IMG/VR virus record: IMGVR_UViG_3300042894_002899
Span: 1-64,000 of that record
Strand: one strand, 5' to 3'
From: a virus
Length of the DNA: 64,000 nucleotides
Shown: piece by piece, positions 1-10,800 of the stretch
How positions within the stretch are numbered: the stretch's first letter is position 1
Layout: every line of letters starts with the position of its first letter
The notes under the pieces: model-generated
What the model was told of the DNA's origin: nothing
Databases searched by the model: none
Seen by the model: the letters and a program-made list of their open reading frames with translations, nothing else
Made by a program: the position numbers and the translations under genes

Positions 1-12
1 AGAAAAAACTAT

Positions 13-1395
13 ATGGCGACAGGTAAAAATTTTGAGTATTTAGGTAATACTTTTCAATTACAATTATTAAATCAAATCATCGTAGACAAAGACTTTTCAC
101 ATTCAATTATTGATGTGATTGAGAACAATTATTTTGAAAACAAATACTTTAAAATAATCATTCAGATGATTAGAGAGTATTACGTAAAATACGACCACAC
201 CCCGTCGTTTGAAACTCTTGAACAAATTACAAAATCAGAACTCCAACAGGAGATCGCATCTAAGATTGTTATGGATACAATTAAGAAAATTAAGGATGCA
301 CCTATTGATGGCGTAGGTTTTGTACAAGAAAAAGCTTTAAAATTCTGTAAACAACAAGAACTACAAAAAGTAATGGGTAAGGCTCAAAAGATCATCGATG
401 GTGGTGAGTTTGAGAACTACGACACACTTGAAGAAATGGTTAAAACCGCTCTTCAGGTTGGAGCAAAAGACACTTCTATGTTAGACGTATTCTCCAACCT
501 TGAACAAGTTCTTGAAGATGATTACAGACATCCAGTTCCAATGGGAATACCAGGTATTGATAGATTATTGAAGGGTGGTTTGGCAAAAGGAGAAATTGGA
601 GTTATCTTAGCACCAACAGGTGTTGGTAAGTCAACTATCTTAACCAAGATGGCAAACCACGCATTTAATCTTGGATTTAACGTACTACAGATATTTTTTG
701 AAGACAACCCAAAGGTTATCCAAAGAAAACACTTCACTTTATGGACTAAGATTCATCCTGACGATTTGTCAGAAAAAAGAGATGAGGTAATGTCTAAAGT
801 TAGAGAAATTGAGGAGTCAATGCCAAATAAGTTGATTATGAAAAAGTTACCATCGGATACTATGACGATGTTACAAATCAAAAATCAAATTAGAAAAATG
901 GTTTCTGATGGGATTAAAGTTGATATGATCATTTTAGATTACATCGATTGTGTGGTACCTGATAAGAACTTAGGTGATGAATGGAAGAGTGAAGGGTCTG
1001 TAATGAGAGCATTTGAAGCAATGTGTCACGAGATGAATATTGTAGGATGGACCGCGACACAAGGTAACAGATCATCAATTTCATCAGAAGTGGTAACAAC
1101 AGATCAAATGGGTGGATCAATTAAAAAAGCTCAGGTGGGGCACGTAATTATATCGGTGGCTAAGACATTACAACAAAAAGAAATGAAGTTAGCAACCATT
1201 GCAATTACTAAATCAAGAATCGGTGATGATGGGGTCGTATTTGAAAATTGTAAATTCGATAACGCGATGATTGAAATTGATACTGAAAGTACAACAACGT
1301 TCTTAGGTCTTGAAGAACAGAAAGAAGAAAGACAAAGACAACGAGTTAAAGAACTCTTAGATAAGAGAAAACAACGAGAAACACAGTCAAATTAA
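13..1395 (+). CDS. DnaB-type replicative DNA helicase (T4 gp41-like)
   Basis: This 460-residue protein is predicted to be the hexameric helicase that unwinds DNA ahead of the phage fork. The N-terminal third (about 1-160) is helical, as in the DnaB primase-interacting domain. A RecA-type core follows, with Walker A APTGVGKST at about residues 200-208 and Walker B VDMIILDY at about 303-310. An arginine- and lysine-rich tail closes the protein. The length fits the DnaB/gp41 family. The ATG at 13 gives a complete N-terminus. The ribonucleotide reductase genes follow after 21 nt, so replication and nucleotide supply are probably co-transcribed. The primase partner lies at 34253. The assignment to the helicase family is secure; equivalence to gp41 is inferred from context. 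Confidence 0.9.
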   Translation: MATGKNFEYLGNTFQLQLLNQIIVDKDFSHSIIDVIENNYFENKYFKIIIQMIREYYVKYDHTPSFETLEQITKSELQQEIASKIVMDTIKKIKDAPIDGVGFVQEKALKFCKQQELQKVMGKAQKIIDGGEFENYDTLEEMVKTALQVGAKDTSMLDVFSNLEQVLEDDYRHPVPMGIPGIDRLLKGGLAKGEIGVILAPTGVGKSTILTKMANHAFNLGFNVLQIFFEDNPKVIQRKHFTLWTKIHPDDLSEKRDEVMSKVREIEESMPNKLIMKKLPSDTMTMLQIKNQIRKMVSDGIKVDMIILDYIDCVVPDKNLGDEWKSEGSVMRAFEAMCHEMNIVGWTATQGNRSSISSEVVTTDQMGGSIKKAQVGHVIISVAKTLQQKEMKLATIAITKSRIGDDGVVFENCKFDNAMIEIDTESTTTFLGLEEQKEERQRQRVKELLDKRKQRETQSN

Positions 1396-1416
1396 CAAAT
1401 AAGTAAATTATAATAA

Positions 1417-2364
1417 ATGGAAAAAATACTAGTAGAAAATCCTGGTCGATTCGTCATCTTCCCTATTGAACACAACGATATATGGGAATATTACAAACAA
1501 CACCAAGCTGCTTTTTGGACAGCTGAAGAGGTGGATTTAACAAACGACATCAGAGATTGGGAAACATTAACTGATAATGAGAAATACTTCATCAAAAATG
1601 TATTATCATTTTTTGCGGCATCAGACGGGATTGTGAATGAAAACTTGGCAGAAAACTTCTACCGAGAAGTACAATACCCTGAGGCGAAATTCTTTTATGG
1701 AATCCAATTGGCGATGGAAAACATCCACTCACTTATGTACTCACTTTTGATTGACACATACATTAACAACCCGAAAGAGAAAGATGAATGTTTCAATGCA
1801 ATCGATAGATTACCTGCAGTTCAGAAAAAAGCTAAATGGGCATTGGATTGGATTGAAAACGCATCGTTCGCAGAAAGATTAGTTGCGTTCGCAGCGGTCG
1901 AAGGTATCTTTTTTTCAGGATCGTTCTGTTCCATATTTTGGATGAAATCAAGAGGAATAATGCAAGGTTTGTGTAATGCTAACACACTTATCTTTAAAGA
2001 TGAGAACTTACACTGTGATTTTGCAATCCACTTATTGAATAACCACTTGGAAAATAAACCTTCAGAGAAAAGAATCAAAGAGATTGTATTATCTGCTCTT
2101 GAGATTGAAAAGGAATTTATCACAGAATCACTTCCAGTTTCACTAATAGGGATGAACTCAAACCTTATGAAACAATACCTTGAATTTGTGGTTGACGGAT
2201 TACTCGTTAAGATGGGTTGTGGTAAACAATTCAATGTTGAACAACCGTTCAAATTCATGGAGCAAATTGCTGTTGAAACAAAAGGTAATTTCTTTGAGTC
2301 CAGAACTATGGAATATCAGAAGGCGAAATTGAACGAAACAATAACATTTACAGACGACTTTTAA
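1417..2364 (+). CDS. nrdB: Ribonucleoside-diphosphate reductase, small (radical) subunit
   Basis: The 315-residue R2 subunit houses the di-iron centre and tyrosyl radical needed by NrdA to reduce ribonucleotides. By alignment with the eukaryotic-type R2 pattern, the metal ligands are D70, E101, H104, E162, E196 and H199, and the radical tyrosine is Y108 in ENIHSLMYS. The motif EGIFFSGSF and the C-terminal peptide ending TDDF, which docks on NrdA, are intact. The sequence is closer to the eukaryotic/Bacteroidota R2 type than to the E. coli or T4 type, suggesting capture from a Bacteroidota host. It lies 9 nt before nrdA in an operon. All catalytic residues are present, so an active enzyme is expected. 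Confidence 0.96.
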   Translation: MEKILVENPGRFVIFPIEHNDIWEYYKQHQAAFWTAEEVDLTNDIRDWETLTDNEKYFIKNVLSFFAASDGIVNENLAENFYREVQYPEAKFFYGIQLAMENIHSLMYSLLIDTYINNPKEKDECFNAIDRLPAVQKKAKWALDWIENASFAERLVAFAAVEGIFFSGSFCSIFWMKSRGIMQGLCNANTLIFKDENLHCDFAIHLLNNHLENKPSEKRIKEIVLSALEIEKEFITESLPVSLIGMNSNLMKQYLEFVVDGLLVKMGCGKQFNVEQPFKFMEQIAVETKGNFFESRTMEYQKAKLNETITFTDDF

Positions 2365-2373
2365 ATTTAGATT

Positions 2374-4803
2374 ATGTCATTAAAAATTATTAAACGAGGT
2401 GGTGAGATTGTATCATTTAACCCACAAAAAATTTACAACAGAGTTAAAAGATCTGCAAAAGGTTTAAACGTAAATTCGGATGAGATCTTCATTAAGGTTA
2501 TTACTTCAGTACCAACTGAGGGTGAAATAACAACTAAGGAACTTGATAAGTTAGTTAACGAGATTGCGGCGTCTTATACCGGTAGTCACCATGATTACTC
2601 AAGATTGGCCGCTTCAGTTGCAATATCTTCTTACCATAAGGAAACAAATGATAGTTTCTCACAAACAATGATGGAACTTTATAAGGATGGTATTATCAAC
2701 GAAAAACTTATTGAAACAATTAAAGAGTATGGTGAGGATACAATCGATGCTGTGATCAATCACGAAAACGATTATAACTTTGACTATTTTGCTTGGAGAT
2801 CTTTACAAGAAATGTATTTGTTGAAGAAACCAACTGGTAAAGTAATCGAAAGACCACAACATATGTATATGAGAGTCGCATTGTGGGTAACAACAAACAT
2901 TACTGATGCTTTTGAATACTATAAATCGTTATCAGATCAGTTAATTTCAAAGGCAACACCTATCATGATTAACGCGGGAACAAAAGTTCCACAGTTAGCG
3001 TCTTGTGTATTACACTATAACGATGCTGACTCAAGAAAAGGTTTATTGGATACCTTAACAGATATATCTACATTTTCTTCAGACGCTGCGGGTATCGGAC
3101 TTTCTATGTCTAACATCCGTAGTAAAGAAAGTAGAATCTCAAGTTCAGGTGGTTATGCCGGTGGACTATTAAAATACCTTAAGATTGTGAATGAGTCACT
3201 TAGATTCTTTAATCAACAAGGTCGTAGACCTGGTTCAGCCGCAATCTATCTTGAACCATGGCACAAAGACATCTTTGATCTTTTGGATATTAAAAAGAAT
3301 ACAGGTGCTGAAGAACTAAGAGCTCGTGATTTATTTACATCATTATGGCTTCCCGATAATTTCATGAGAGCAGTTAAAAATAACGGTGATTGGTATTTGT
3401 TCTGTCCTAATGATATTAAAAAGTCGGGTCTTAAACCATTACAAGAGTGTTATGGTGATGAATATGAGTCTGTATATAATAAGGCAGTTGAATTAGGTCT
3501 TGGTAAAAAAGTTAAAGCTCAGGATATTTGGACCAAAGTTATTGAATCGCAAGTTGAAACTGGTGTTCCATACTTATGTTCTAAGGATAATGCCAATAAA
3601 AAGACTAATCATCAAAATATTGGGGTTATTAAACAATCTAACCTTTGTAATGAAATCTACCAATACACAGATGAGGAAACAACAGCAATCTGTACGTTAT
3701 CATCTATGGTTTTGAAAAACTTTATCAAATCAGGAAAATTTGATTTTGAACTGTTATACAATGAAGTTAAAAAGGTTGTTAGATCTTTAAACAAAGTTGT
3801 GGACATCAACAACTACTCAACAGAAAAAGGTAGAAAAGGTGGGTTAGAACAAAGAGCAATTGCAATTGGAACTCAAGGTTTAGCGGACGTATTCTATTTA
3901 ATGGATTACATCTTCACATCAGAAGAAGCGAAACAATTAAATAGAGACATTTTTGAAACAATCTATTACGCGGCAATCTACGAAAGTAACCAATTGTGTA
4001 AAGATGGAAAATACGAACCCTACAAATTCTTCAAAGGGTCACCAATGTCACAAGGGACATTCCAGTTCGATATGTGGAATGTGGATGAGTCAAACTTATC
4101 AGGAATGTGGGATTGGAGTAAATTAAAGAAAAGTGTTATGGAGTATGGTGTATGTAATTCACTATTCACGGCACAAATGCCAGTGGCGTCTTCAGCTAAA
4201 ATCACAGGTTCTTATGAAATGACTGAACCAGCTCACTCGGCAATCTTTAACAGACGAGTAGTTGGTGGTGAGATCATGATTGTAAACAAATACTTAATTG
4301 CTGACTTTGAAAAGATAGGTATATGGTCTGAGGATTTGAAAAATGAAATCATTATGAATGAAGGATCAATTCAAAATATTAACTTTAATAATTACTTAGA
4401 CCCTGAGGATAAGATTTACAATAAGAAAGTGAAACGAATTGAACACTTAATACCTAAGTATAAAACAATTTGGGAGATTTCACAAAAACAACTTATCGAT
4501 ATGGCTGCAGATAGAGCACCATTTATAGATCAATCACAATCTATGAATATCTACATGTCTAACCCAACATTATCAAAGATTACATCATCACATTTTCACT
4601 CTTGGGAAAGTGGTTTGAAAACACTTTGTTATTATGTTAGAACTAAGGCAATATCAACAGGGGCAAAACATTTAGCAATGGATATCTCTAAAAAAAATAA
4701 ACCAAGAGTAACACCTGAACCACCAAAGGTTGATTATACAAATATGAATTTACCACCAAAACCTGAGAATTCTGATTTTGAATGTTTTGGATGTTCATCT
4801 TAA
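2374..4803 (+). CDS. nrdA: Ribonucleoside-diphosphate reductase, large (catalytic) subunit
   Basis: The 809-residue R1 subunit makes deoxyribonucleotides from ribonucleotides for phage DNA synthesis. Residues 1 to about 95 form an ATP cone (starting LKIIKRGGEIVSFNP), so allosteric activity control by ATP/dATP is likely. The active-site disulfide pair is C211 (QLASCVL) and C440 (AICTLSS). The NLCNE motif supplies N423, C425 and E427. The C-terminus ends ECFGCSS, giving the CxxC pair (804 and 807) that passes electrons from thioredoxin or glutaredoxin, both of which are encoded at 60.2-60.8 kb. The gene ends directly at a strong terminator, closing the helicase-nrdBA unit. Confidence 0.97.
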   Translation: MSLKIIKRGGEIVSFNPQKIYNRVKRSAKGLNVNSDEIFIKVITSVPTEGEITTKELDKLVNEIAASYTGSHHDYSRLAASVAISSYHKETNDSFSQTMMELYKDGIINEKLIETIKEYGEDTIDAVINHENDYNFDYFAWRSLQEMYLLKKPTGKVIERPQHMYMRVALWVTTNITDAFEYYKSLSDQLISKATPIMINAGTKVPQLASCVLHYNDADSRKGLLDTLTDISTFSSDAAGIGLSMSNIRSKESRISSSGGYAGGLLKYLKIVNESLRFFNQQGRRPGSAAIYLEPWHKDIFDLLDIKKNTGAEELRARDLFTSLWLPDNFMRAVKNNGDWYLFCPNDIKKSGLKPLQECYGDEYESVYNKAVELGLGKKVKAQDIWTKVIESQVETGVPYLCSKDNANKKTNHQNIGVIKQSNLCNEIYQYTDEETTAICTLSSMVLKNFIKSGKFDFELLYNEVKKVVRSLNKVVDINNYSTEKGRKGGLEQRAIAIGTQGLADVFYLMDYIFTSEEAKQLNRDIFETIYYAAIYESNQLCKDGKYEPYKFFKGSPMSQGTFQFDMWNVDESNLSGMWDWSKLKKSVMEYGVCNSLFTAQMPVASSAKITGSYEMTEPAHSAIFNRRVVGGEIMIVNKYLIADFEKIGIWSEDLKNEIIMNEGSIQNINFNNYLDPEDKIYNKKVKRIEHLIPKYKTIWEISQKQLIDMAADRAPFIDQSQSMNIYMSNPTLSKITSSHFHSWESGLKTLCYYVRTKAISTGAKHLAMDISKKNKPRVTPEPPKVDYTNMNLPPKPENSDFECFGCSS

Positions 4804-4841
4804 AAAAAAAGAAATCACGATTTATTCGTGATTTTTTTTTT
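4802..4841. terminator. Rho-independent terminator after nrdA
   Basis: An 8-bp stem (AATCACGA at 4813-4820 and TCGTGATT at 4826-4833) with a 5-nt loop is followed by a run of T. It is also preceded by a run of A, so it could work in both directions. Confidence 0.9.
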
Positions 4842-4849
4842 GTTGTTGA

Positions 4850-4856
4850 TATTTAT
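4850..4856 (+). promoter_or_regulatory. TATTTAT motif, candidate phage (late) promoter element
   Basis: TATTTAT sits 14 nt before the ATG at 4871, between two terminators, so the gene downstream must have its own promoter. This makes it one of the strongest single cases for the motif being a promoter. Confidence 0.5.
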
Positions 4857-4870
4857 AAATAAAAATTATC

Positions 4871-5359
4871 ATGAAAAAAGTAATTAAACTAACTGAAAGA
4901 GATCTTACTAATATTGTCGCTAAAGTGATAAGAGAAGAACAAAAAAGTAAAAAGAGCCTTAATGAAGGTGTATTATTAACTTTAGGTGGACTTGCACTTG
5001 GTGGGGCTGTAATTAAAAAAGCATACGATTATATAAAAAACAGACAACTTAAAAATAATATGTCTGAGACAGGTAACGTTAAAAAATCGAAAGATGGTAA
5101 ATTTACCATGAAAGAATATGAAGACAATGAGTCTGGTGAAACGTTTTGGGGTGTTGATGTAACTGACCACACTAGAGGTGAAGGATATGAGGAGAGACGA
5201 GTTTTATTATTTAAAAACGATCCTGAAAGAATTGAAAAAATCTTAAATTCCGAAGTTAAACATGATTATTCTGATGAGGCGTATATGACAGATGGATACG
5301 AAGACATGTTCGGACAATTCAAATCCGACAAACGAATTGATTTAGATATCGAAGATTAA
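4871..5359 (+). CDS. Hypothetical protein with leader-like N-terminus
   Basis: This 162-residue protein matches no family I can name. It begins MKKVIKLTERDLTNIVAKV and then IREE, a leader resembling those of the small proteins at 54.4-56.4 kb, with an I-R-E site at residues 20-22. A short hydrophobic stretch follows at about 35-48 (LLTLGGLALGGAVIKKA). The rest is acidic and charged, with many Asp, Glu and Lys. The gene is a one-gene unit with a TATTTAT motif upstream and terminators on both sides. A protein packaged in the head or a membrane-active effector are both possible; neither is shown. Confidence 0.75.
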   Translation: MKKVIKLTERDLTNIVAKVIREEQKSKKSLNEGVLLTLGGLALGGAVIKKAYDYIKNRQLKNNMSETGNVKKSKDGKFTMKEYEDNESGETFWGVDVTDHTRGEGYEERRVLLFKNDPERIEKILNSEVKHDYSDEAYMTDGYEDMFGQFKSDKRIDLDIED

Positions 5360-5364
5360 TCCAA

Positions 5365-5393
5365 AACCCTCCCCAAAAAGGAGGGTTTTTTAT
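5365..5393 (+). terminator. Rho-independent terminator
   Basis: AACCCTCC (5365-5372) pairs with GGAGGGTT (5380-5387) across a 7-nt loop and is followed by a T-rich run. It isolates the gene at 4871 from the baseplate operon. Confidence 0.9.
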
Positions 5394-5429
5394 TTCCATA
5401 AATTTTTTACTTAAAAAAAACTGAACTTA

Positions 5430-5436
5430 TATTTAT
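5430..5436 (+). promoter_or_regulatory. TATTTAT motif before the baseplate operon
   Basis: TATTTAT lies 7 nt before the ATG at 5444, just after a terminator. If it is a -10 element, the transcript would begin at or next to the start codon. Confidence 0.5.
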
Positions 5437-5443
5437 ATGTGAT

Positions 5444-5902
5444 ATGGCAAATGGTATTACATATGGTATTTCTTTCCCCTTCGTTGACTCATTCACAGGT
5501 AGATACTTGGATGTTACAAATTCAACAGAAGGCGAAGTAAGATCAAGTTTGGTTCACTTAATTCTAACAAGAAAAGGGTCAAGATATTTCTTACCTGATT
5601 TCGGAACTCGTTTATATGAGTTTATTTTTGAACCTCTTGATGGTCCTACATTTTCAGATATAGAATCTGAAATACGAGATACTATTGGTAACTACATGCC
5701 GAACTTACAAGTAACCAATATAACAGTAGAACCAGCATCTGCAGGTTTAGAAGATAAGGGTGAAACAATTAATCAATACGGTGAAAGAGAATTTAGGGTT
5801 ACTAATATTGCTCAATTAGAACACACAGCAAGAATCAAAATAGATTATAGAATAACAGATTCCGCTTTTGAATCTAGTGATTTTATCATTATCAATATTT
5901 AA
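5444..5902 (+). CDS. Baseplate wedge protein, gp25/GPW family
   Basis: This 152-residue protein is a predicted wedge subunit that bridges the inner baseplate and the first tail-tube or sheath ring. It shows the family pattern: a conserved region with RKGSRYFLPDFGTRLYEF (about 44-61), where the PDFG core is diagnostic, then an alternating beta/alpha segment ending in a hydrophobic strand. The length matches T4 gp25 (about 130 residues) and the LysM-less GPW family. It is the first gene of the long virion operon and is followed after 6 nt by the gp6-type gene, the same order as in T4. It has no signal peptide, as expected for a protein assembled in the cytoplasm. Confidence 0.9.
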   Translation: MANGITYGISFPFVDSFTGRYLDVTNSTEGEVRSSLVHLILTRKGSRYFLPDFGTRLYEFIFEPLDGPTFSDIESEIRDTIGNYMPNLQVTNITVEPASAGLEDKGETINQYGEREFRVTNIAQLEHTARIKIDYRITDSAFESSDFIIINI

Positions 5903-5908
5903 TAGTAT

Positions 5909-7750
5909 ATGGCAGAAAAGAAAATATCTTACACGGTCCGAGATTTTCAAGGAGTAAGAACGGAGTTAATTAACTTTACAAGAACCTATTACCCTGATTT
6001 AGTTCAAAACTTTAATGATGCGGGTATTTTCTCTGTTATGTTAGATTTAAATGCTGCAGTAACAGATAACTTAAACTTTCAGATTGATAGGAGTATACAA
6101 GAAACTGTACTACAGTTTGCACAACAAAAGAATTCAGTATATAATATTGCAAGAACTTACGGATTAAAAATACCAGGTCAAAGACCATCAGTTGCTTTGG
6201 TTGATTTCTCAATCACGGTTCCGGCTTTTGGTGATAGAGAAGACTTAAGATATTGTGGTGTTTTAAGAAGAGGATCTCAGGTTAATGGAGCTGGACAACC
6301 ATTTGAAACGGTATATGATATTGATTTTGCGTCACCAATAAATGCTGAAGGATCACCAAATAGAGTAAAGATACCTAACTTTGATTCAAGTGGTAAACTA
6401 ATTAACTACACAATTGTTAAAAGAGAAGTTGTTGTTAATGGTATTACTAAAGTGTATAAGAGAGTTATTACTGCTAACGATGCTAGACCTTATTTAGAAT
6501 TATTCTTACCTGAGAAAAATGTTTTGGGTATAACAAGTGTTTTATTAAAACAAGGAACACAATACTCAACAATACCTCAACCACAAGAGTTTATTACAGT
6601 AGGACCTGATAGATGGTTCGAAGTTGATGCTTTAGTACAAGACAGAGTCTTTATTGAGGACCCAACTAAAGTTTCAGATCAACCTGGTATTAAGGTTGGT
6701 AGATATATAACAACATCTAACAAATTCATATCCGAATATACACCTGAAGGTTTCTGTAAAATGACTTTTGGTGGTGGAAATATATCAGCAGAAGAACAAT
6801 TAAGAGAATTCGCTCGTGATGGTAAAGGTTTTGATTTAAGTAGATATACAAACAATTATGCGATGGGTGCGGCTTTGACACCTAATACAACACTATTTGT
6901 TCAGTATAGAATTGGTGGTGGGTTATCAAGTAATTTAGGTATTAACACTATCAATCAGATCGGTACCGTGTCATTTGCGGTAAACGGTCCTTCAGATTCA
7001 GTTAATAGAAGTGTTATTAATAGTTTGCAGTGTAATAACGTAACCGCAGCAATTGGGGGTGCGAACATACCAACAACTGAAGATGTTAGAAACATGGTCG
7101 CATTTAACTTTGCAGCACAAAACAGAGCTGTTACGGTAAATGACTACAACTCAATCATAAGAACAATGCCTTCTCAGTTTGGTGCACCTGCTAAAGTTGC
7201 AATCACAGAAGAAAATAATAAGATAAAAATTAAAATGTTATCTTACGACACAAGTGGTAGTTTGACAAATGTTATATCAAACACACTTAAACAAAATGTT
7301 GCCAATTACCTATCCAACTTTAGGATGATAAATGACTATATCTCAATTGAGGCTGCGGAAACAATTGACCTATCGGTAACTGTTGACGTTGTATTAGATA
7401 ATAGTCAGAATCAAGGTGCGGTGATTGCCAAAGTGATTCAGCAGGTGAGTGAATTCTTTAACCCGTTGGTTCGAGAATTAGGTCAGAACGTTAATATATC
7501 TGAATTAAGGAGAATACTACAATCGGAAAATGGTATTGTAAGTGTGTCTGATGTTCTATTCTTTAACCAAGTTGGAGGTCAGTATTCATCAGCACAAACA
7601 TCGATGCCGTATTCAGATCCATTAACAAGACAGATCCAACCAACGGCTGATACTATATTCGCAACACCAACCCAAACTTACCAAATTAGATACCCAAACA
7701 AGGATATTAATGTAAGGGTATTGAACTTAAAATCGGTAAACTTCTCTTAG
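5909..7750 (+). CDS. Baseplate wedge protein, gp6 / baseplate J-like
   Basis: This 613-residue protein is predicted to form the inner ring of the baseplate that triggers sheath contraction. The N-terminal 120 residues (starting AEKKISYTVRDFQGVRTELI, with FNDAGIFSVMLDLNAAVTDN and a GLKIPGQRPS segment) match the T4 gp6/baseplate J pattern. The length is close to that of T4 gp6 (about 660). A late region (about 390-480) with ENGI and SVSDVLFF motifs is typical of the C-terminal half of the family. The position directly after the gp25 gene supports the call. A short AT-rich gap and a TATTTAT motif separate it from the next gene. Confidence 0.88.
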   Translation: MAEKKISYTVRDFQGVRTELINFTRTYYPDLVQNFNDAGIFSVMLDLNAAVTDNLNFQIDRSIQETVLQFAQQKNSVYNIARTYGLKIPGQRPSVALVDFSITVPAFGDREDLRYCGVLRRGSQVNGAGQPFETVYDIDFASPINAEGSPNRVKIPNFDSSGKLINYTIVKREVVVNGITKVYKRVITANDARPYLELFLPEKNVLGITSVLLKQGTQYSTIPQPQEFITVGPDRWFEVDALVQDRVFIEDPTKVSDQPGIKVGRYITTSNKFISEYTPEGFCKMTFGGGNISAEEQLREFARDGKGFDLSRYTNNYAMGAALTPNTTLFVQYRIGGGLSSNLGINTINQIGTVSFAVNGPSDSVNRSVINSLQCNNVTAAIGGANIPTTEDVRNMVAFNFAAQNRAVTVNDYNSIIRTMPSQFGAPAKVAITEENNKIKIKMLSYDTSGSLTNVISNTLKQNVANYLSNFRMINDYISIEAAETIDLSVTVDVVLDNSQNQGAVIAKVIQQVSEFFNPLVRELGQNVNISELRRILQSENGIVSVSDVLFFNQVGGQYSSAQTSMPYSDPLTRQIQPTADTIFATPTQTYQIRYPNKDINVRVLNLKSVNFS

Positions 7751-7801
7751 TAATTTATTTTTCTCAAAATAAGATTATTTTTTCTAAAATAGGAAATAAA
7801 C

Positions 7802-7808
7802 TATTTAT
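7802..7808 (+). promoter_or_regulatory. TATTTAT motif
   Basis: TATTTAT lies 18 nt before the ATG at 7827, in a 76-nt AT-rich gap inside the virion block. It could provide extra transcription of the giant gene that follows. Confidence 0.4.
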
Positions 7809-7826
7809 GAAAAAACGAAATCTTTA

Positions 7827-10800
7827 ATGCCCAAATCATATAGAATAAGAACCGAAGTTGGTGTTGACAAATACATTAACGTCAATTTAGAACAAGATTG
7901 GGAATCTTTGGAAGTATTATCCTTAAAGATTCTTGCTAATGATTTATACACAAGGATGTGTGCTGATTACGGTGTTGTAGTTGGTCGTGTTTTTGTTAAT
8001 AACGGGTTTGGTTTACCAAACGCAAAAGTTTCCGTGTTTATCCCTTTGGATGATGCGGATGAAGTTGATCCCGTTATATCAGAGTTATACCCTTACAGAA
8101 CGATTACGGATACTAATGAAGAAGGTTACAGGTATAACTTACTTCCTAAATTACCATCATATCGAGGACACCAATCTACAGGTACATTCCCAAATGTGGG
8201 TGATGTATTAATGGATGAGTCATATATTGAGGTTTATGACAAATACTACAGATTTACCGTAACAACAAATGAAAGTGGTGACTTTATGATCTTTGGTGTA
8301 CCAACTGGTACCCAAACTATTGTAATGGATGTCGACCTTTCAGATATAGGTTGTTTCTCATTAGCGCCACAAGACTTAATCCAACAAGGACTTGCAACTG
8401 AAACTCAAGTTAACGGATCCACATTTAAAACCTCAACTAACTTAAGAGAATTACCACAAATTAAAAACTTGGTATTTGATGTGGATGTTGCACCATTTTG
8501 GGGTGACCAAGATTTATGTCAAGTTGGAATTACAAGAGTAGATTTCGATTTAACAAAACAAGCAAACATTAATATCCAACCTACGTCAATCTTTATGGGA
8601 TCAATTATCTCAACAACAAATGACGATGCGTTAAAGGTGGGTTGTAAACCTAAAAATAATACAGGTAACTTATGTGAATTAGTTTCAGGACCTGGCGAAA
8701 TACAGGCGATTAGACATACGATCAATTCTGATGAAAATGGTTTACCGATATTAGAAGTTTATCAAGTAGAACAAGAAGGGAAAGTTATTGATCCTGACGG
8801 TACATATGTACTCAACGTTCCGATGAACCTGGATTACGTATTCACTAATGAATTCGGAGAACAAGTATTGTCAGACGACCCAAGTAAAGGGATACCAACG
8901 AAGGGTAAATATAGATTTAAGTTCAAGTGGCAAAACGAAGAAGGACTACAAAATAGCTTCCAAAGGGCAAATTTCTTGGTACCTAATATTAAAGAATATG
9001 GATGGTCAAATTCTGCGAATGATCCATTTGATCAAGCAACACAATCATATACCTATCAAATATCTGCGGGTGCGATATCAGGTGTGACTCAAATACAATC
9101 ATTTGGTTTTGATGCTGGTATTTCATTAGATAATGCAATAAACAGCTCGTCATATGAGGTATATTTAAATGGGGTTGAATATACAGGATCACTTAATTCA
9201 ATACCGTTTAACATTGGTGATACAATACAAATTGTTGGTACGCCAATTAATCCTAACGTAACTCAAGACTTTTCGTTTACGGTTTATCCTGAAACATTAT
9301 TTAATTTATTAAAATCTTACGCATTTAGTTTAGATTGGGATGATTATGTCAATCCCCAAGAAGCGATTGATTGTGAGGATACATTCTACGAATTCAAGTA
9401 CAATAAGGTATATACGACTGCCATGTTCTTAGATAGATACAAGAACGGTATTGGTAGAGCAAAACATTTAGGTATAAAAGAAATTGATAACAGATCGTGT
9501 AAGTCTACCGTAAATACATTCCCTGTGAATGATATTATACGAAACTTTGATCCGATATTCTTCGTATTCAATATACTAATTAATATTCTAACATTTCCAA
9601 TATTAGTTTTATTATTTGTTGCTCACTTTATTTCGTTTATTTGGCCAATACTAAAATATGTGTTGATAGTGTTGAGTATTTACTTAACTTATGACGCCGC
9701 GGTTGCATTATTTAATGCAATTCAAAGTGGTATACAATTAATAAGTGCGGGAGCAGGGGTTTTCCAAGTGGGTCTTGGTGTTACTGTTAACGTTGGTTTT
9801 ATTTTGGAGGGTATACGTTTAATTTTCGCAGGTATATTCCTAATTGCCGCGGCAACATTTAAACTTATACTAGCCGCAGCATTTTTAGCTTTTGCGGTTG
9901 TGGCGGCAATTAAAGTTAAAGGGTTCCCAAGAATTGCATTACCTATGATTGCATATCCTGATTGTACAAGTTGTGATTGTGATTGTGGAAATGCGGAACA
10001 AGATGATAATTTTGACATTAATAGTGTTAATGATGAACTTGAGGCTGCGGCTCAAACAGGTGGAAGTAGTTTTTATGATACAACATTAGTACCATCTCTT
10101 AGTATTATCGCACCTGTAAACTCAGCAGGATCTTACGAAATAGAGCATCCTAATTTAGTCGGACCCAATGATGACCCAACTCAAGATGAATACCAGTGTG
10201 GTGGAATAGGGCCATATAAAAACTTAGCTAATTTAATAGGTGATGAAGATATTAGTCAAAATTTAGCGGTTCAAGCGTCTTTAGATTTGGCTAGAGTCAT
10301 TTCAGGATACGATGTACTATCATCAACTAATCCTAACCGTCTATATGTTAATGAACAATATCTACTACACGCACCACAACCTTTTTTATGGTCTGCGGAT
10401 AAACAATTATTCCCAACCTATGACCTTGTTGCAGACGCTAGATATTTTGCATACCCACTATCTAAAACTTTCCCACAACAGCTAAACGACTTCAATACAA
10501 GAGATAAATATTTTAATTTTGGAGGGGCTGTTAATCAAATTAAAACTACTGTTAACCCAAGTCTAGGGTCCGAATTTTTCTTGGATCAAGTTGTGGTAAT
10601 TTTGATGAGTGCCGGTGCGACAAGTCAAATAGGTGTAGGTAATGTTTGCTCATTCCAAAATCCTAACTATTTGGATACTCAGTCATCCAATCGTCTGTTA
10701 AACTTAACAGGTGCGACACTTAACCAATTCGGTACAAATTCAATTACAGGTACAACGTTAATTGGTAATTCAGTTCCAAGTCAAATAAGTTATGCGAACC

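Noticed and set aside
9722-10018. Minus-strand open frame of 98 residues opposite the hydrophobic segment of the giant protein
   Set aside because: It lies wholly inside a well-supported plus-strand gene, and its Ala/Lys pattern is the antisense of Val/Leu/Ala codons.
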